The notes under the pieces were generated by a model that did not search any database, had not been told where the DNA came from, and saw only the letters and a program-made list of their open reading frames with translations. From Grifola frondosa (Eukaryota > Basidiomycota > Agaricomycetes > Polyporales > Grifolaceae), in contig LUGG01000018.1 in NCBI GenBank assembly GCA_001683735.1, forward strand, positions 434,001 to 498,000: a DNA stretch of 64,000 nt, given 5' to 3'. This document shows positions 46,390-58,501 of the stretch, one piece after another; position 1 is the first letter of the stretch, and each line of letters begins with the position of its first letter. The position numbers were made by a program, and so were the translations under genes.

Positions 46390-47455
46390 ATGATGTTCCA
46401 GCTCATTGACTCCAGCTTTCGCTGGCTGACCGACGCAGTCTCCAGCAAAGCCAGGATGTGCTCCTCACGGTCCTCGCCGCTGGACCGGTACCAAAACATA
46501 TTGCGATTGTGATGGACGGGAATCGACGCTTTGCCAGGCGACACCATATCAGAATCCCCGAGGGACATTCGGAAGGTTTCATGGCGTTGCGGCGGGTATG
46601 TCTAAGTTCAATCAATAGATTCAGAAAGGTAGACTTATACCTGCGCAGATGCTAAAGTATGTCTGCGTCTTAATGTGCGCTGCGTATCTGCGTATGCTTT
46701 CGCAATTGAGAATTTCAAGCGGTCTCCCGAAGAAGTCGAAGCCTTGATGGCTTTGGCAGAGGAGAAGCTTCTCGAGATTGTCGGCAGGGGTGAGCAGGTT
46801 GTGCCTCTTGTATTTCGTTTCTAACCGAGAGTCATTCAGGGACATGCTGGATGAATATGGTGTACGACTGAACGTGCTTGGCAAGAAGGAATATCTGCCA
46901 CCGCGAGTACAAGCGGCTATAGAGAAGGCAGAAACATGACACGGCTGAATGACAAGTGAGTATTCCATTAAATGAGTTGGTAGCGATATTCACCGCGTTG
47001 TATTGCAGAGCAATCCTGAATATATGCATGCCATATTCCTCTCGTGACGATATTACCACCGCTGTTCAATCCATTGTCAAAGATGCTTCCGGACCCGAGA
47101 GTGAATATCGGTAAGCTTATCTGAAATGAGTGGAACAGTAATTCACTGACCATCCCTCGCATAGCGAGATAACTGAAGACGATATTGATGCGCATCTCAT
47201 GACCTCTGTGGTGGGGAGCCCTCCGGTCGACATTCTGATCCGCACGAGTGGAGTGAAACTTGAGTGACTTCTTGACATGGCAGGTAAATTATGCATTATT
47301 CTTGATATCCTTATCGAGTCCAGATTGAAACTTGTATACAGTGTTCTGATAATACCCAGCTCCAATTCTCATCCACGTACTGGCCCGAGTTCGGTCTTTG
47401 GGATTTTGTGCCTATTATTCTAGATTATCAGCGCAAAGTCTGGTATTCCTCGTGA
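46390..47455 (+). CDS. RER2: cis-Prenyltransferase (dehydrodolichyl diphosphate synthase, Rer2 type)
   Basis: Makes the long polyprenyl diphosphate precursor of dolichol at the ER for protein glycosylation. Exon 1 (46390-46595) reads [16 protein letters not shown], then [20 protein letters not shown] (IPP synthase motif with catalytic Asp) and [11 protein letters not shown]. Later exons give [78 protein letters not shown] and [20 protein letters not shown], ending at TGA 47455. These are all five conserved UPP-synthase regions. Frame breaks near 46460, 46663, 46936 and 47262 each need added bases; the motifs on each side match the family, so I treat them as sequence error. The second ATG (46393) is an alternative start. 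Confidence 0.88.
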
Positions 47456-48548
47456 TACAGATATGCTAGAGGTGATTGGGTGATTGGGTTCCAAGTACTT
47501 CCTGTGACTGATGAGGCAGGGCGTGTCCATTAATGTCACGTTTCATGTTCGACAGGTCAGGGAAATCAGAACTCTTTTTTTTGAGTCAGTGTCACATCTC
47601 GAGTGATCGCAGTCTCACATCCTAATTCTCCCACAATTTCCATGTGTATACCAGCTGCCCATAAATTCGCGTTCGCCGTTGGAGCCAAACCCAATAATCT
47701 TTGATTCTTACGGATTGTTGCGCGATGCATCTGTCTTGCATGAATGAGAACGTGCGCTCTAGTCAGCCGCTGTCGCAGAGTATCTCGGTCGTCATCGTAT
47801 GTTCCTTAACTTAACGCCGATGTCCTCGGATATATCCGTTACGCTGAACGTATGAAGCACACAACAGGATCGCTGTCTTCCTCTAACGATTCATCTTCAG
47901 TGTGCTCAAGGGACGTCAGTTCACCATGATCTTAGAAGGCAGCCGATGCTCGCCCAATATATGGTATCATGGCTCTTTGTATGCCGGACATGGATAACGT
48001 ACGTGGAATGACCAATTTTTAACGTGTACTTGTTACTGATGACTTGCAGGCAAGATTGTCAACTTACATATTGATTGTAATAAAGAACTGAAGGATCAGT
48101 ATTGCGCCTGACAATGGATACTGACGCCAGCGGGTGAACCGTTTACGGCTCCAGTACTCTCTAGGAATACACTGTGTAGACGATGGCCACTGTCTATGTT
48201 TCGCCGTCCTTAGAAACCCGGACGGTCATCTGACTGGCTACCAATCTTCCAAATGATCTTTCATCTGGGAGCGAATTCTGTCATCGCAAGGCAGTCGAAA
48301 GACCGCAATTGAGCACCCACGATCGACGGACGCATAAATTATTCGATATACGTAATGTTATATTTTATCGGGTAAGGAAATATTCCCACGCCACCTTTGG
48401 TATATAAGATAGTGTGACATTGTTTGGTCGAACTTTGTCACCCTCTCGTCACGACTGTCACTGAGCCTCCATCTTGCGCAACGGAAAGCTGCAGGCGTAA
48501 CGGTCACCGCAGGTCATAGAGAGCTTCAATATAGTTCCTTTTACCCCC
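47456..48548. other. Intergenic 1.1 kb, no gene seen
   Basis: No open frame of note. The last 150 bp hold a TATATAAGATAG-like sequence (about 48400) and lead to the start at 48549. Confidence 0.4.
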
Positions 48549-49741
48549 ATGGATCCAAATACTCACCATCACGACCCATCACACCAGAATGTAGTTCCCG
48601 CCACCCCCTCATCATCGCGCAAACGCTCCAGGGAGAACGAGACCCCTAGCCAGCGACACAAGCGAGAGAAGGCTGCAGAGCGCCAACGGCGGAAGCGCGA
48701 ACGGGACCGCCAGGCAGGTCTCAATACCATCCTTGCTCTTTCTCAGGTCCAGCCGGGCCCCCTCAAGTGGAGCCCCAGGTACAAGTACCGCAGAGCCTCT
48801 CCGAGTACAAAGGTGACGATTCCTCCCCCGAGGATGCTGTGAAGCGGGACAGGGTGCGTGCAGCCGCGAGGGAGCGGCAGCGGAAGCATCGTGCACTTGT
48901 AAAGGCTCGCAAGCTCCGCGAACTTGGGGTGGACATGGGCAATGAGATCGTGCCTGGGATGGAGGAGATGCAGTATCGCATGAATGCCGATGGACAGTAC
49001 CAGCCTGTTATGCCACATGAACTCGCACCGCACCCCCATCCTCCCCAACACCCATGCATGAGCCACCTTTTCCCCAGGGCCAGCCCCTGGGAGGGCAGAC
49101 ATTTGCCTCCACCCTTCTTTTGTCCTTCTCCTGCGCTCCTCTGCTCAAGCAACACCTTCTCCGCACCCTATCCATGACCAATGAGGAACTCGCCTCACTG
49201 GAGCCCATTATTGCGCAAGCTTGGGATCATTGGGACCAACAGGTCAGTTAGTCATCAATCTCTACCATACGCGCCGGTGCTTACCATTCTGCAGAGACGC
49301 ATGCACTATGGTCACCATCCTGCCAACGCCCCCAAAGCTCCGGACGGAACGACTCTCCCTGATCCTAACAATCCATACCCTCCCATGGGGGAACACGTCC
49401 CCAATCATCCTTTCGTCCACGATCCGTCCCAAGCGGCCGACTTCCGCGCCCGCTTTCATCGTCCCCTCGTCGCACCTTCACCTTTCCGCGCTACCATGCT
49501 CCCCACGGACCCACAGGGCATCCCGGGCACCGCTCCACAGACCTCCTCAGCCTCTGCATCAGCGCCACCAGGTGGTGCCCCACCCGCAGGCGGCGCGCTC
49601 GACCCCACTCTCGCTTCAGCTCCGAACGGCGCGGAGCAGCGCCCTCCGGCGCTATCAGCTGGTCCGGCCACGATTGACCCGCAATTGGGCCAAGCTAGAG
49701 ACGAGGCAGCGGGCGTGGCTGGAAAGCTGGAGAGATCATGA
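48549..49741 (+). CDS. Basic-region hypothetical protein, possibly nuclear
   Basis: Exons 48549-49242 and 49295-49741. Two strongly basic helices stand out: QRHKREKAAERQRRKRERDR and RVRAAARERQRKHRALVKAR; both resemble bZIP-like basic regions but no leucine zipper follows. A central helical block reads GGQTFASTLLLSFSCAPLLK, then LSMTNEELASLEPIIAQAWD before the intron. The C-terminal exon is Pro/Ala-rich and disordered. Missing bases near 48757 (a run of five C) and about 49050 restore one frame of 380 residues. Similar proteins with the RERQRKHRALVK and FASTLLLSFSCAPLLKQH blocks occur in related fungi as far as I recall; no function is assigned. Confidence 0.7.
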
Positions 49742-51481
49742 ACATTGTTGTCTGAATTTTGCTCTCGTGACTTTCGATAGTCGACTAATTTCCCGTCCCG
49801 CCAGCTGCACCACTCCTCTCGTGTATCGTTCTATTTGACTCTCTATTGTTCATGAAGGTGTTATGGTATATAATGTAACACATTGGTCATAGCATACGCC
49901 GCCATCGCTTGCTTCAGCTTTACTACGATTTACTGCAATTGGAACCGTAGAACCCCCGAAATGATCGCCAAAACAAACTCGATATTGTTCATCACGACAA
50001 TGATTCGCTGTCGTAAGTAATTACCGTGACCACGATTCGTGAGGATCTACAAACCACGAAATACTAGACAGGGAACCTGGAGAAGTCTCTGAGGAAAGTT
50101 ACGATAGAATCGAACACAGGACGAGACGGAATACGACTTAGCTGAGAGACAGGCGTAAAGACCCGCATGAGACGACAGATTGCAAAGCAAAAGGGCTCGC
50201 AGTCCGCGAGAGTCTGCGTCGACAGCCAGATAGTCTCAGCGTCTCAGTCATCCATAGACACGTCCCTCAGAGGGGCCAATTGGTTTTCCTGCCGTCATCC
50301 GGGATAGCCAGAAACCTCGCCGAAACTTCGCAGCGCAGCCGAACTTGAGCTGCCTCGCACTCCGTCATCGCCTCCTTGAGTATCTTGTCCGCACTTGAAG
50401 ACGTTCATTTACTCCGACGTGCAGATCAGCATAGTTTGAAGCGACCGCTCTGATTCTCGTATTTGAGCCGAGTGAACTATGCCAGCATCGTCGCCTTCAG
50501 CATCGCAACCTCGGCATCGCGCTTCATTAATCATTTTTGAGAGCATCAGAGGCCTTTTGAATGCGCTGATATGCCATGAATCCGCTTCGGAACCCCTCCC
50601 GCTTCTCCGTCACCACGCGCGACACATCACGACGTACCCATTTGCCGGGTGAGAGTAAGAACGGCCACGAGCTCCTGCTGCGCGGTCTTCACTGCCTGGA
50701 TGGATGATTCCAGCTGCCTCTTCGAGGCAAGCTGGAATAGATTGGGTTCTGTGCGACCGGCGATGGTGTAGAGGAAGGTCCAGCGGTCGACTTGTCGGCC
50801 TGCGACAATGTTTTATTGCGACCGAGCGCAACAACCGAATCCCGGACATGACTCCATCCAAGCATCCCATAAACGAAGGAAAGTCCTCATGCCTGCGGGA
50901 AGAGATTGAGTAGAGCAGATATAGCGTAGAGAATTTGTACTCCAGATTGCAAGTCAACCACGGCAAGTTTCCACAGAATACTTGCCAAATCGAGTCAAAT
51001 TCCGATAGTGACATCCACGTGACCCAGGCGTTATTGATTACAAAATTAGGTTTGCCGACGCAGACGCTATTAACAAGATTTTAGTAAATAAAAGATATCA
51101 CACTCAACGTTCGGAATCAAAACTGCCCACGACCGTGCGTGAAGTCACAGATCTGCGATCGAAGAGGATCGCACTCACTGATCGGCGTGAACTACTTGAA
51201 CGCCAGCTCTGTCGGAATACTCGCTTTATCTGTTGATTTCTATCGTCATTCATGCGCATTATACGTTGAATGTGTGCACCGATTTCTATAAATATTTGTG
51301 ATTTAAGGATGAACGTTGCACACTGAAGTGACACATGGAACGTGACAGCGGAACGTATATTCAATCAGAAATAAACAAGGAGTATAGCTGACACCACAAC
51401 AGTGATCCCAAAATCAGGAGAGACATTAAAGCTTTCCGCATTATGTGTGTTCCACAAAAAACGTGTTCAAGTCCGGGGCCA
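49742..51481. other. Intergenic 1.7 kb containing possible gene relic
   Basis: No intact gene. The segment 50270-50860 shows broken protein-like sequence on the minus strand (see separate entry). The rest holds nothing recognisable. Confidence 0.4.
50270..50860 (-). pseudogene. Possible relic of a helical protein gene
   Basis: Reading the minus strand with frame changes gives a continuous protein-like string: VDRWTFLYTIAGRTEPNLFQ, LASKRQLESSIQAVKTAQQE, LVAVLTLTRQM, then RDVSRVVTEKREGFRSGFMA, YQRIQKASDALKND, KRDAEVAMLKATMLA and ADKILKEAMTECEAAQVRLR. It is amphipathic and coiled-coil-like, but at least three stop codons and several shifts interrupt it. It could be a decayed gene, or a live gene with both introns and base errors. 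No family recognised. Confidence 0.35.
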
Positions 51482-52211
51482 TCAATTCCAACCTAGAAAT
51501 CGGTCATAAGCTGTAATATTTAATCCGAATACACAAGAAGAACACGCACAACGACGCCAATAATGCGAAGTGCAGCAGAAGTACCACTGCGGTGTCGTGT
51601 CAACGTCTATACCCAACTCTTGTGCCATTGCGGCGATCGCAAAGTCAGATGGGATGTCGCCAAGCGTGTAGTTTGTGTACAGAGAAACGACGACAACGGT
51701 GGGGATCTCCTCGATGCGTATTGGGGTAGCCACACGCAGTGCAGTGTAGGGCAATTGGAGGCCACGTCGTTTGGCCATATGTCTCAACGCAGCTCCCATT
51801 GCTTCTGGGACGTCCACGTCACACAGCCGTTCACCGTTAGGGAGAAAGTTGTATTTCGTGTCCTCCACGTGAATATTATGCCGCTCCACGTAGTCCAGAA
51901 GGATATCTATCTCCAAAATCCAGCCAAAATGTACAACAGGTGGCTGGAAAGGCTTTCTCTGTGGAGAGGGAACCAATCCAAATGGAAGTCGGTCAAATGG
52001 AACCGACCTTTTCTCCCTGTCGCTCTGACTCTAACAGTATGGTCAGCACGCAGCCAAAAAGACACTGGAAAACCACGCACCAAAGGACCCACCATGCAGC
52101 AAACGTCGAAATGGCTATCCAATCGTGGCTCCACTTCTGGGCCTTCAACAGTGGCTGGGAGGATACTGGGAACACGGATGTGCATTTGCTCTTTACCAAA
52201 GTCCATGACAT
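51482..52211 (-). CDS. Hypothetical protein, YTNYTL family, copy 1
   Basis: The well-supported part is the C-terminal frame 51976-51482: RKPFQPPVVHFGWILEIDIL, LDYVERHNIHVEDTKYNFLP, VPEAMGAALRHMAKRRGLQL, RIEEIPTVVVVSLYTNYTLG and DIPSDFAIAAMAQELGIDVD. Upstream in another frame a hydrophobic stretch (FAAWWVLWCVVFQCLFGCVL) may be a membrane anchor, joined by a missing base or intron; the start at 52211 is tentative. The gene at 61519-61990 shares the M-AA-RHM and YTNYTL motifs with the same spacing, so the two are paralogues. No known domain or function. Confidence 0.5.
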
Positions 52212-54045
52212 TGGTGGGTGTGGCGAGAGATGGTGATGGATGCATGGAGAACAGAAAGATGTATTCCAAACGAGCCACCTGCAAATTTATAGAAACGCGT
52301 ATGCTCACGTGCTCGTGCCACACCCATGCGCCGCTAGGCCCTTTGTGAAACCGGCGCTTCTGAGCGCCACCATCTCTGCTTTGATCCGTGCCAAAATCCA
52401 CCCTTCCAGAACCTTCCGTTATCGGTTGAATTCTAGGTGAGTAGGAACTTGTTTTTAAAGACTTCAAAGGCTGAATTGCTGTGATCTCACCTCGATCAAG
52501 ACTACCCAACAATATAGCTTGGCACGGTTGCGAATAATGAATCATTGTTGACTTAAATCCTACAATGACCTAGCAAGACCAGCCGCATTCAGGAGAATGT
52601 CAATATGTTCACTAAGCCGCCGACGATGAACTAGGGTAAACGGACTCCATTTCGATTATACGTATGTGAGAAGCAGCGGAGCGGAAGAGAACACGCTCTC
52701 CCGCGCCGATCCCTAGGCATACGCTACGTGACATTGTCAGCGGATACAAAGGATTGAAAAGATGCGAGGAACTGAAAGCTGACATACCGAGGTAGACCAT
52801 GACGTTGGAATTAATTCATGTACTCCACATCGAACAGGTCATCCACATGTGATGTTCATGCAAACCTTGTTACCAGGTAGGCCTTCAATGTTTTTGATCT
52901 TCCCGTTGGATTCTGGCCGGTAATCACCACGCCATAGATATTGCATGGACTTCTATCACGAGTCTATGCAGCACCTTAGAAAACCAGAAAAGCAATAGCA
53001 GTGTAAGATAGCAGGGGTCCTCAAGAAAAGAAGGATTTGTTGTCAGCACTTCCATCCTGTCATCAGTGTTCGGTCTTCGAACATCAGCTGCCATTAACCG
53101 GAATTTCTTCTGTCCGCCATCGATGGCGAAGAAAAATCTTCTCATCTCGCGTTGCGTAGTCGGTGCCGAGAACGAGGTGACTGCTGTCAGGAACGAACAA
53201 CACACCGGTGATAAAGCGAAAGCGGGGACGCTAAGAGGGGGTTTCGCAAATCCTCACAGGAACTGAGTGCTGAAGGTCAAGCGGGAGTCCTAATGAAGCA
53301 TGGTCGCCGCGAGCTTCAAGGCCACTGAGTGTCGTAAATTGGCCTCGCACAGCTGTGTGCCTATGCAAGGAAACAAGGACAAGTCTAGTGATGTTGAGCT
53401 GCATTGATGGACACTCTTACCGATTGACCTTATGAATGTTGACTTTGTGCACTTCACAGATGGTAGGATATAGAGTACAAAGAGCATTGGTAATAGATAC
53501 TCCCGCGAACGTCAATCGAGGAGCGACCGCACCTAATTGGCGCGTGAGATCCGGTATACGTCAGCACTTGTACAAACAAGGTTCTACGGACCACAAGGGC
53601 GAAAATAGATAGGAATGGGCACGTGGGCGGTGAAGGAGGGAGATAAGGCCAGCCCAAGAATGGACTCAATGAGAGATAAGGACTCACCGGGCGGTGCAGG
53701 GGTGGGAAAAGCAGACAGAAGCACAAGCGACGTATTCCAAGCATCAGACCCAGAGACAGGTGCCCAGTACATGCAGAGATAAGGCGAGAATGACCGCCGG
53801 CGAACGACGGTAGAGCAGTCACACGAGTCGAGATAGGAAGAGAAAGACGCGGTATCATAGTTCGCTGGGCGCCAACATAAGCCACAGTAAGACTGACAGT
53901 AACATAGTCTGAGGTGCTTCGAGTGTCAAGTACGGATATCACCCAGCAAGTTCCAGCCACATCATTGATACAACGTAAAGGGGTGCGTAGGGTCCGAGCG
54001 ATGGACACGAAACAGGAACGACTACAAAAAGGCAGGTGGATCGAA
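52212..54045. other. Unresolved region, possible decayed gene at 52924-53205
   Basis: A minus frame at 53205-52924 contains CCSFLTAVTSFSAPTTQREM and VHAISMAW. In another frame the same DNA reads FVPDSSHLVLGTDYATRDEK, with several stops downstream, which has the flavour of a broken beta-propeller/F-box-type gene. A 184-codon minus frame at 54008-53454 has no recognisable content. No reliable gene model. Confidence 0.3.
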
Positions 54046-55529
54046 TCAACGCGCCGGAGAAGGTTTATCTAGCTCGAGGAAAGACACACGCTCTACGTCC
54101 GAATTCACGCTGGGCGGGACGGGTGAGGACTGCAGGGATCTGGTCGACGCCGCTTGGTATGACCATTGATCACTGCGATGGAGGGGGGATAACCTGAAGA
54201 GGTGAAGGGGGTCCTCGACAGGCGATTGTGAGGCCCTGTCTGAAGTATCGGCGGATGATGCAGAGCATTGCGGGACCGTGATGCTGATAACAGGGAGCGT
54301 TTCCGGAGAATCCACAGCGACACGCCGACGTCGCAAGGCCACACCGGCACGATTCATAAGCGGCCATGGCTGCTTCTTTGTGACGGTCATCCCTTTAAAT
54401 TCGGCGCCTTCCGCTGTCGTCGCCGCGGCATCCTCGTTATCACGCTGTAACGTGAGTTTGTCGAGGACTCGTGCGAGGCTGCGTACGCGCTTCTTTCCAT
54501 GACCGGCGCGCCTGCGCTCGCCGTTCTTTGTCTGGTTGTCCACGGACTCCGTTTGAACGACGGTTTCCAAATCCTGTTCCTTCGATTTGGGACGGTCGTG
54601 TGGAGAGGGGGAGCGCTGGAACTGGCCGGGCTGTTGACAGATCCATCAGGTACCATATACCCAAGTAATGGAATGCGGAACTCACGGTTGTTCTTTATGT
54701 GGTACCTCTTGTCTATCTTCTTCCACGATTTCTTCGAGGTCGGTCGAGCTGCCCTTGAAGCTCTCAGCGCGTATTCGGCTTCTCAACTGGGGCCGAGGAC
54801 GTCGGGGGCGCTTCTTTGACGGCTTGCCACTACGGTGACGGGAAGATATGTTGCCGAGTCCCCCACGTCCAGAAGACCTCTGCAGTCATTTGAAAGATAA
54901 GACAAGGGACAGGCAGGTCATATGTCAGTGTATTCCTTCGACAATTTATCGGTGGGATAACGCACCGCTTTCATTTTGGCAGCCTCATCGCTCTGCTCAA
55001 TGACCCGCTTCTCATATTCTGCACGCCAGATAGCTTGCTTGGAGACAAGGGAGGAGGTCCGAGGAAGATGCCCAGGAAGTTTGAAAGCAGAGTATATCCT
55101 GGAGGCTCGAACTATGTTGCCGATGCCTTGACGGCCTGGAGTTTGTGCCTGCATGCCAATGGTGAGTTTGACGGGACAGAAAAGCAGCAGAGCGGCTTAC
55201 ACGGCCGGGATTCACATTGGGCTCGCGTCCATGGTTAGGGGAGTGCGATTCCTCTCCATCTGCGTTATCGTTGTCCGAGGATGTTTTACGAATGTTTCCT
55301 GAACCCCCTCTGCCAGATGATCTCTACAACATTTACATTCGTTGGGTTGTGATCTACAAGAAGAAATAGCAAGACTCACAGTGGATACACTTGAGGTAGT
55401 ACCTTGGGTAGACGCGGTGTATTTCGAGAATATGGAACTTGGATATCCAAATCTAGGGCTCGAATACCCACTTGATGTAGAGAGGCGAGCGGATGGAGTG
55501 TATCCCGAGGACGTGTCTGAATGTGACAT
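54046..55529 (-). CDS. Ser- and Arg-rich hypothetical protein with duplicated exon
   Basis: Start at 55529: MSHSDTSSGYTPSARLSTSS, then FGYPSSIFSKYTASTQGTTS. The next exon begins RSSGRGGSGNIRKTSSDNDN and a later one (about 54885) begins RSSGRGGLGNISSRHRSGKP, so an exon seems to have been duplicated inside the gene. It continues KKRPRRPRPQLRSRIRAESF, KEQDLETVVQTESVDNQTKN, GKKRVRSLARVLDKLTLQRD and ends SFLELDKPSPAR at 54046. A frame break lies near 54585. The protein is very basic and Ser-rich, likely disordered and nuclear or RNA-binding. The middle exons (55215-54918) are uncertain. No family recognised. Confidence 0.5.
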
Positions 55530-56442
55530 TGAGGAGACGAGAGATGGAGGATTCGGGAAGGTAATATGGGAAAGATTGATAGAGCAAGACCCAGGTGATA
55601 TATGAATCTCAAACGATATCTAGAAATCCAGAGAAAAGAAGTCCTGATGATGTATTGCGGCAATTGCCTCGAGCCTTTTGGGGAAAACATTAATTGCTTT
55701 TACGGGTCATGGATCCGCAGCAATGAGTGTGTTAATTTTGACATGACGTCTGGAGGGAAGCCGATGGCATGTGGGTCCAGCGGTATATGGGCTGTTCAGG
55801 ACAGATAGAAACCCGCACTGCACAGCATCCGATGGCAAAACTGTGCCTCAGTGTGATCCTCGAGAGACGTGAAATCTGCGTTTCACGGGTGGTGGATAAT
55901 GATGAGAACGATTGTGCATCAGCGAACAAGCGTATCGACATGTAGGACTTACCACATTGGGGTACTCGGTCCTCACGACTAGTCCTATAGCTGGAGGCAC
56001 TCTCAGGGACGCACAAACGACGGTCCCGCAACCTCTTAGTTGCCTTAAGTGCTCATGACCTTTACCTGTCTAGGATTAATGAGTAGAAATGAGTGTAAGA
56101 AGTGCAGGACCAGCTTACGATGCACTGAAAGGATGGAACCCATGACGCCGAAGTTGAAGGCTGAAATTGAGGTCAGTGCTTTTCTCTGGTGGCGTGTCCA
56201 AGTTCAGCTGGATGTAGCAATACCACTGGATTCTATCACCGGAAGAACAGGCTTAACCATGCAGGACACGTCAATCACATTTCGTTGCAACAGTGCTCCC
56301 GAGCCGAGGATTCCAAGATACACCATGCCAGTCTGACTGTTTGCGGCGCAAATGTTTCTTAAGTACCCTTTCTGGCGCAATCAGTTCGAAAGATGGTGTC
56401 AATGTATAAGAGCACGAAAAGACCAGACATCAAATGCCACTG
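55530..56442. other. Intergenic, no gene seen
   Basis: About 900 bp with only short frames, between the 5' end of the Ser/Arg-rich gene and the 3' end of RPN6. Nothing recognised. Confidence 0.4.
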
Positions 56443-58332
56443 CTACGCTAATTTTACAGTCTGATAAGTGGACGAAATTTGCATAGTAAGCATCTACGAT
56501 CGGTTTCGAAACGGGAGAACCATACCTTCGCATACAATGAATCAACGACCTTGCCCACTTGTTCCAATGTATCAATCGCTGCACCATATGTGTTCTGATG
56601 CGACATAAATCAGTACAAAACCGTGAACAAATGCGAAGGTGCTTACGTCCGCCTGTGGCTCTTCGAATATAATAAGACATCCTCGTCCCTGGTCCAAGAC
56701 ACCATGAAATACTTTGTCCAATATCATTTGCGAGAGCCTGTGAGTCGAGTTAAGTAATAAACAATCCTAGAATAGGTCAACAACACATACTTCAGCTCAA
56801 CAGCTTGTCTGCCCTGGCCGACTTGCTGCGCAACATACTCGACCTCCACAACAGAGTATGGCTCGACAATCCTCAACAAGTTCTGCTCCAAAAGAGTGTC
56901 GTAAAGTGCAGAGAGGTGTGTGCGAATTGTAGGGTCAGATGATAGCTCTAATACAATGTGAGGTCAGCCAGGTGAATACAAACGCAACACGATTCCTACC
57001 TTGTTGGTAGTCCTTGAGAGCCTTCTCAAAGTCGGCAAGGTTCCGTTTCTGATGCGCGCGGGCAATAGCACGCATGCTTTCCACATCTCGTAGCTGTGCA
57101 TACTTCGATGCAAGCTTGATCGACAGGAGAGAGGTCACATCTTCTGGCTGCACATGTATGTTAGTCTCCAAATGTGTGTATTTGTTCCTCCACCCCCACG
57201 CACCAAGTTCAACATGACTTTGCAAAGCAACATGTACTTCAGAGCCCCAAGCGCGCTCGGGTCGTCTTGTGTACTCAAGTTCTCGAACGTCTCGAAGAAG
57301 TACGAATATGCAGTGGTGTAGTCTTTGTCTTCTGCGTGGAGAATACCTGACTGAAGATCGAGATGCGCCTGTAGATGAGGTGGGCAGTATATCGCGTTTG
57401 CTGCAGTACGAGCTGATGTGAGCGCGGCCTACAAGAAATATAAAATTAAAGTAGAGGAACAGCTACGAAAAGATGCTCGCTGACCTTCGCCTTTGAGAGG
57501 TTACCCACGCCACGGTATACCCGACTCTCCAGCAGGTGTACCTCAGTCAAGACCATCTTATCATCCAGCCGCTTCAATTCAGTTAGAAGGGTGTCTATGA
57601 GGGCAAGCGCAGGCTTATACTGGGATGTTTCCAATTGACTACACAGGATAATCAGCAATCCATAGTGTTATAATTTGCACAGTCATAGGTTCCATGACCT
57701 AGGAAGGGCAAGACGCAAACGTAACAGATGAAATGGTCACTTACAGCCCAACTAGTCTGGTCTCTAGACTGTGTTTCAAGAATATCCGCTTCTCGCGCTT
57801 TGCCCATTCGATATTCTCTGTAAGAACGTCTATTTGAATTTGCTGGCTATCAGGAATTGAGGTGAAACAATCCAGGAGTGTGCGAACTGGATAGTATATG
57901 GTTAAGTCAATGGGTAAGAGAATGAGCGACAATGATTTGGCGTACTGAGTTTTGCGGTCTTGGCTTTCGCTGTTGATGACACAAAAGAGCGCGACAGCGT
58001 AATGACTTCCGCAATACCCTTCGCGTTCCTTTTCGCGGAGACCGTCAGGACAGGAGTGGCTTAGAGATTTCGGAAACATACTTCTGGTCACGGTAGAGTT
58101 CTCCGAGCTTCACAAGAGCCGCCTCCTGATTACGAAGCTCGCGTCCCCTCTCCTCCACAGTCGCATATGCATGGTTTGGCGTCGCTGTACGTCGCATATG
58201 GTATTTGTCCTAGCGCAAGGACAGAGATAGTCTCGACATACCTAGAATCTCCTTGTACAAAGCTTCCGCTCGTACAGGGTTTGACGAATGAACGGTTTGG
58301 GCTTCTTGAAAAAGTTCGTTTGTGGACGGCAT
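56443..58332 (-). CDS. RPN6: 26S proteasome lid subunit Rpn6 (PSMD11)
   Basis: Scaffold of the proteasome regulatory lid, linking lid to the alpha ring. The start at 58332 gives [20 protein letters not shown]; then [137 protein letters not shown] and the PCI domain ([60 protein letters not shown]). It ends [13 protein letters not shown]; the last exon is only about 18 coding bases (TAG at 56443). All junctions I followed are in phase, so the gene looks intact. It is divergent from RPN7 across a 169 bp promoter. Confidence 0.95.
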
Positions 58333-58501
58333 GGCCTAACAAATAAAAGAATTGAGGGTTGTGGATGTGCAGGACTGTGTGCACGAGTTCTTGAGCGCGA
58401 CGGTGACGCGTCTCGATGCGTGGGAATATTGACTGGACAGTGACGCGTCTCCTGCGCGTATAATTCAATCGCGCTTTCCTCCTCACTTTTATTCATCAGC
58501 C
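58333..58501. promoter_or_regulatory. Shared RPN6-RPN7 bidirectional promoter with repeated GTGACGCGTCTC
   Basis: Only 169 bp separate the two lid-subunit start codons. The 12-mer GTGACGCGTCTC occurs twice in the same direction (58403-58414 and 58440-58451), 37 bp apart. Its core GACGCGTC is palindromic and so could act in both directions. It is not the yeast Rpn4 PACE box (GGTGGCAAA), which I do not see here. Confidence 0.65.
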
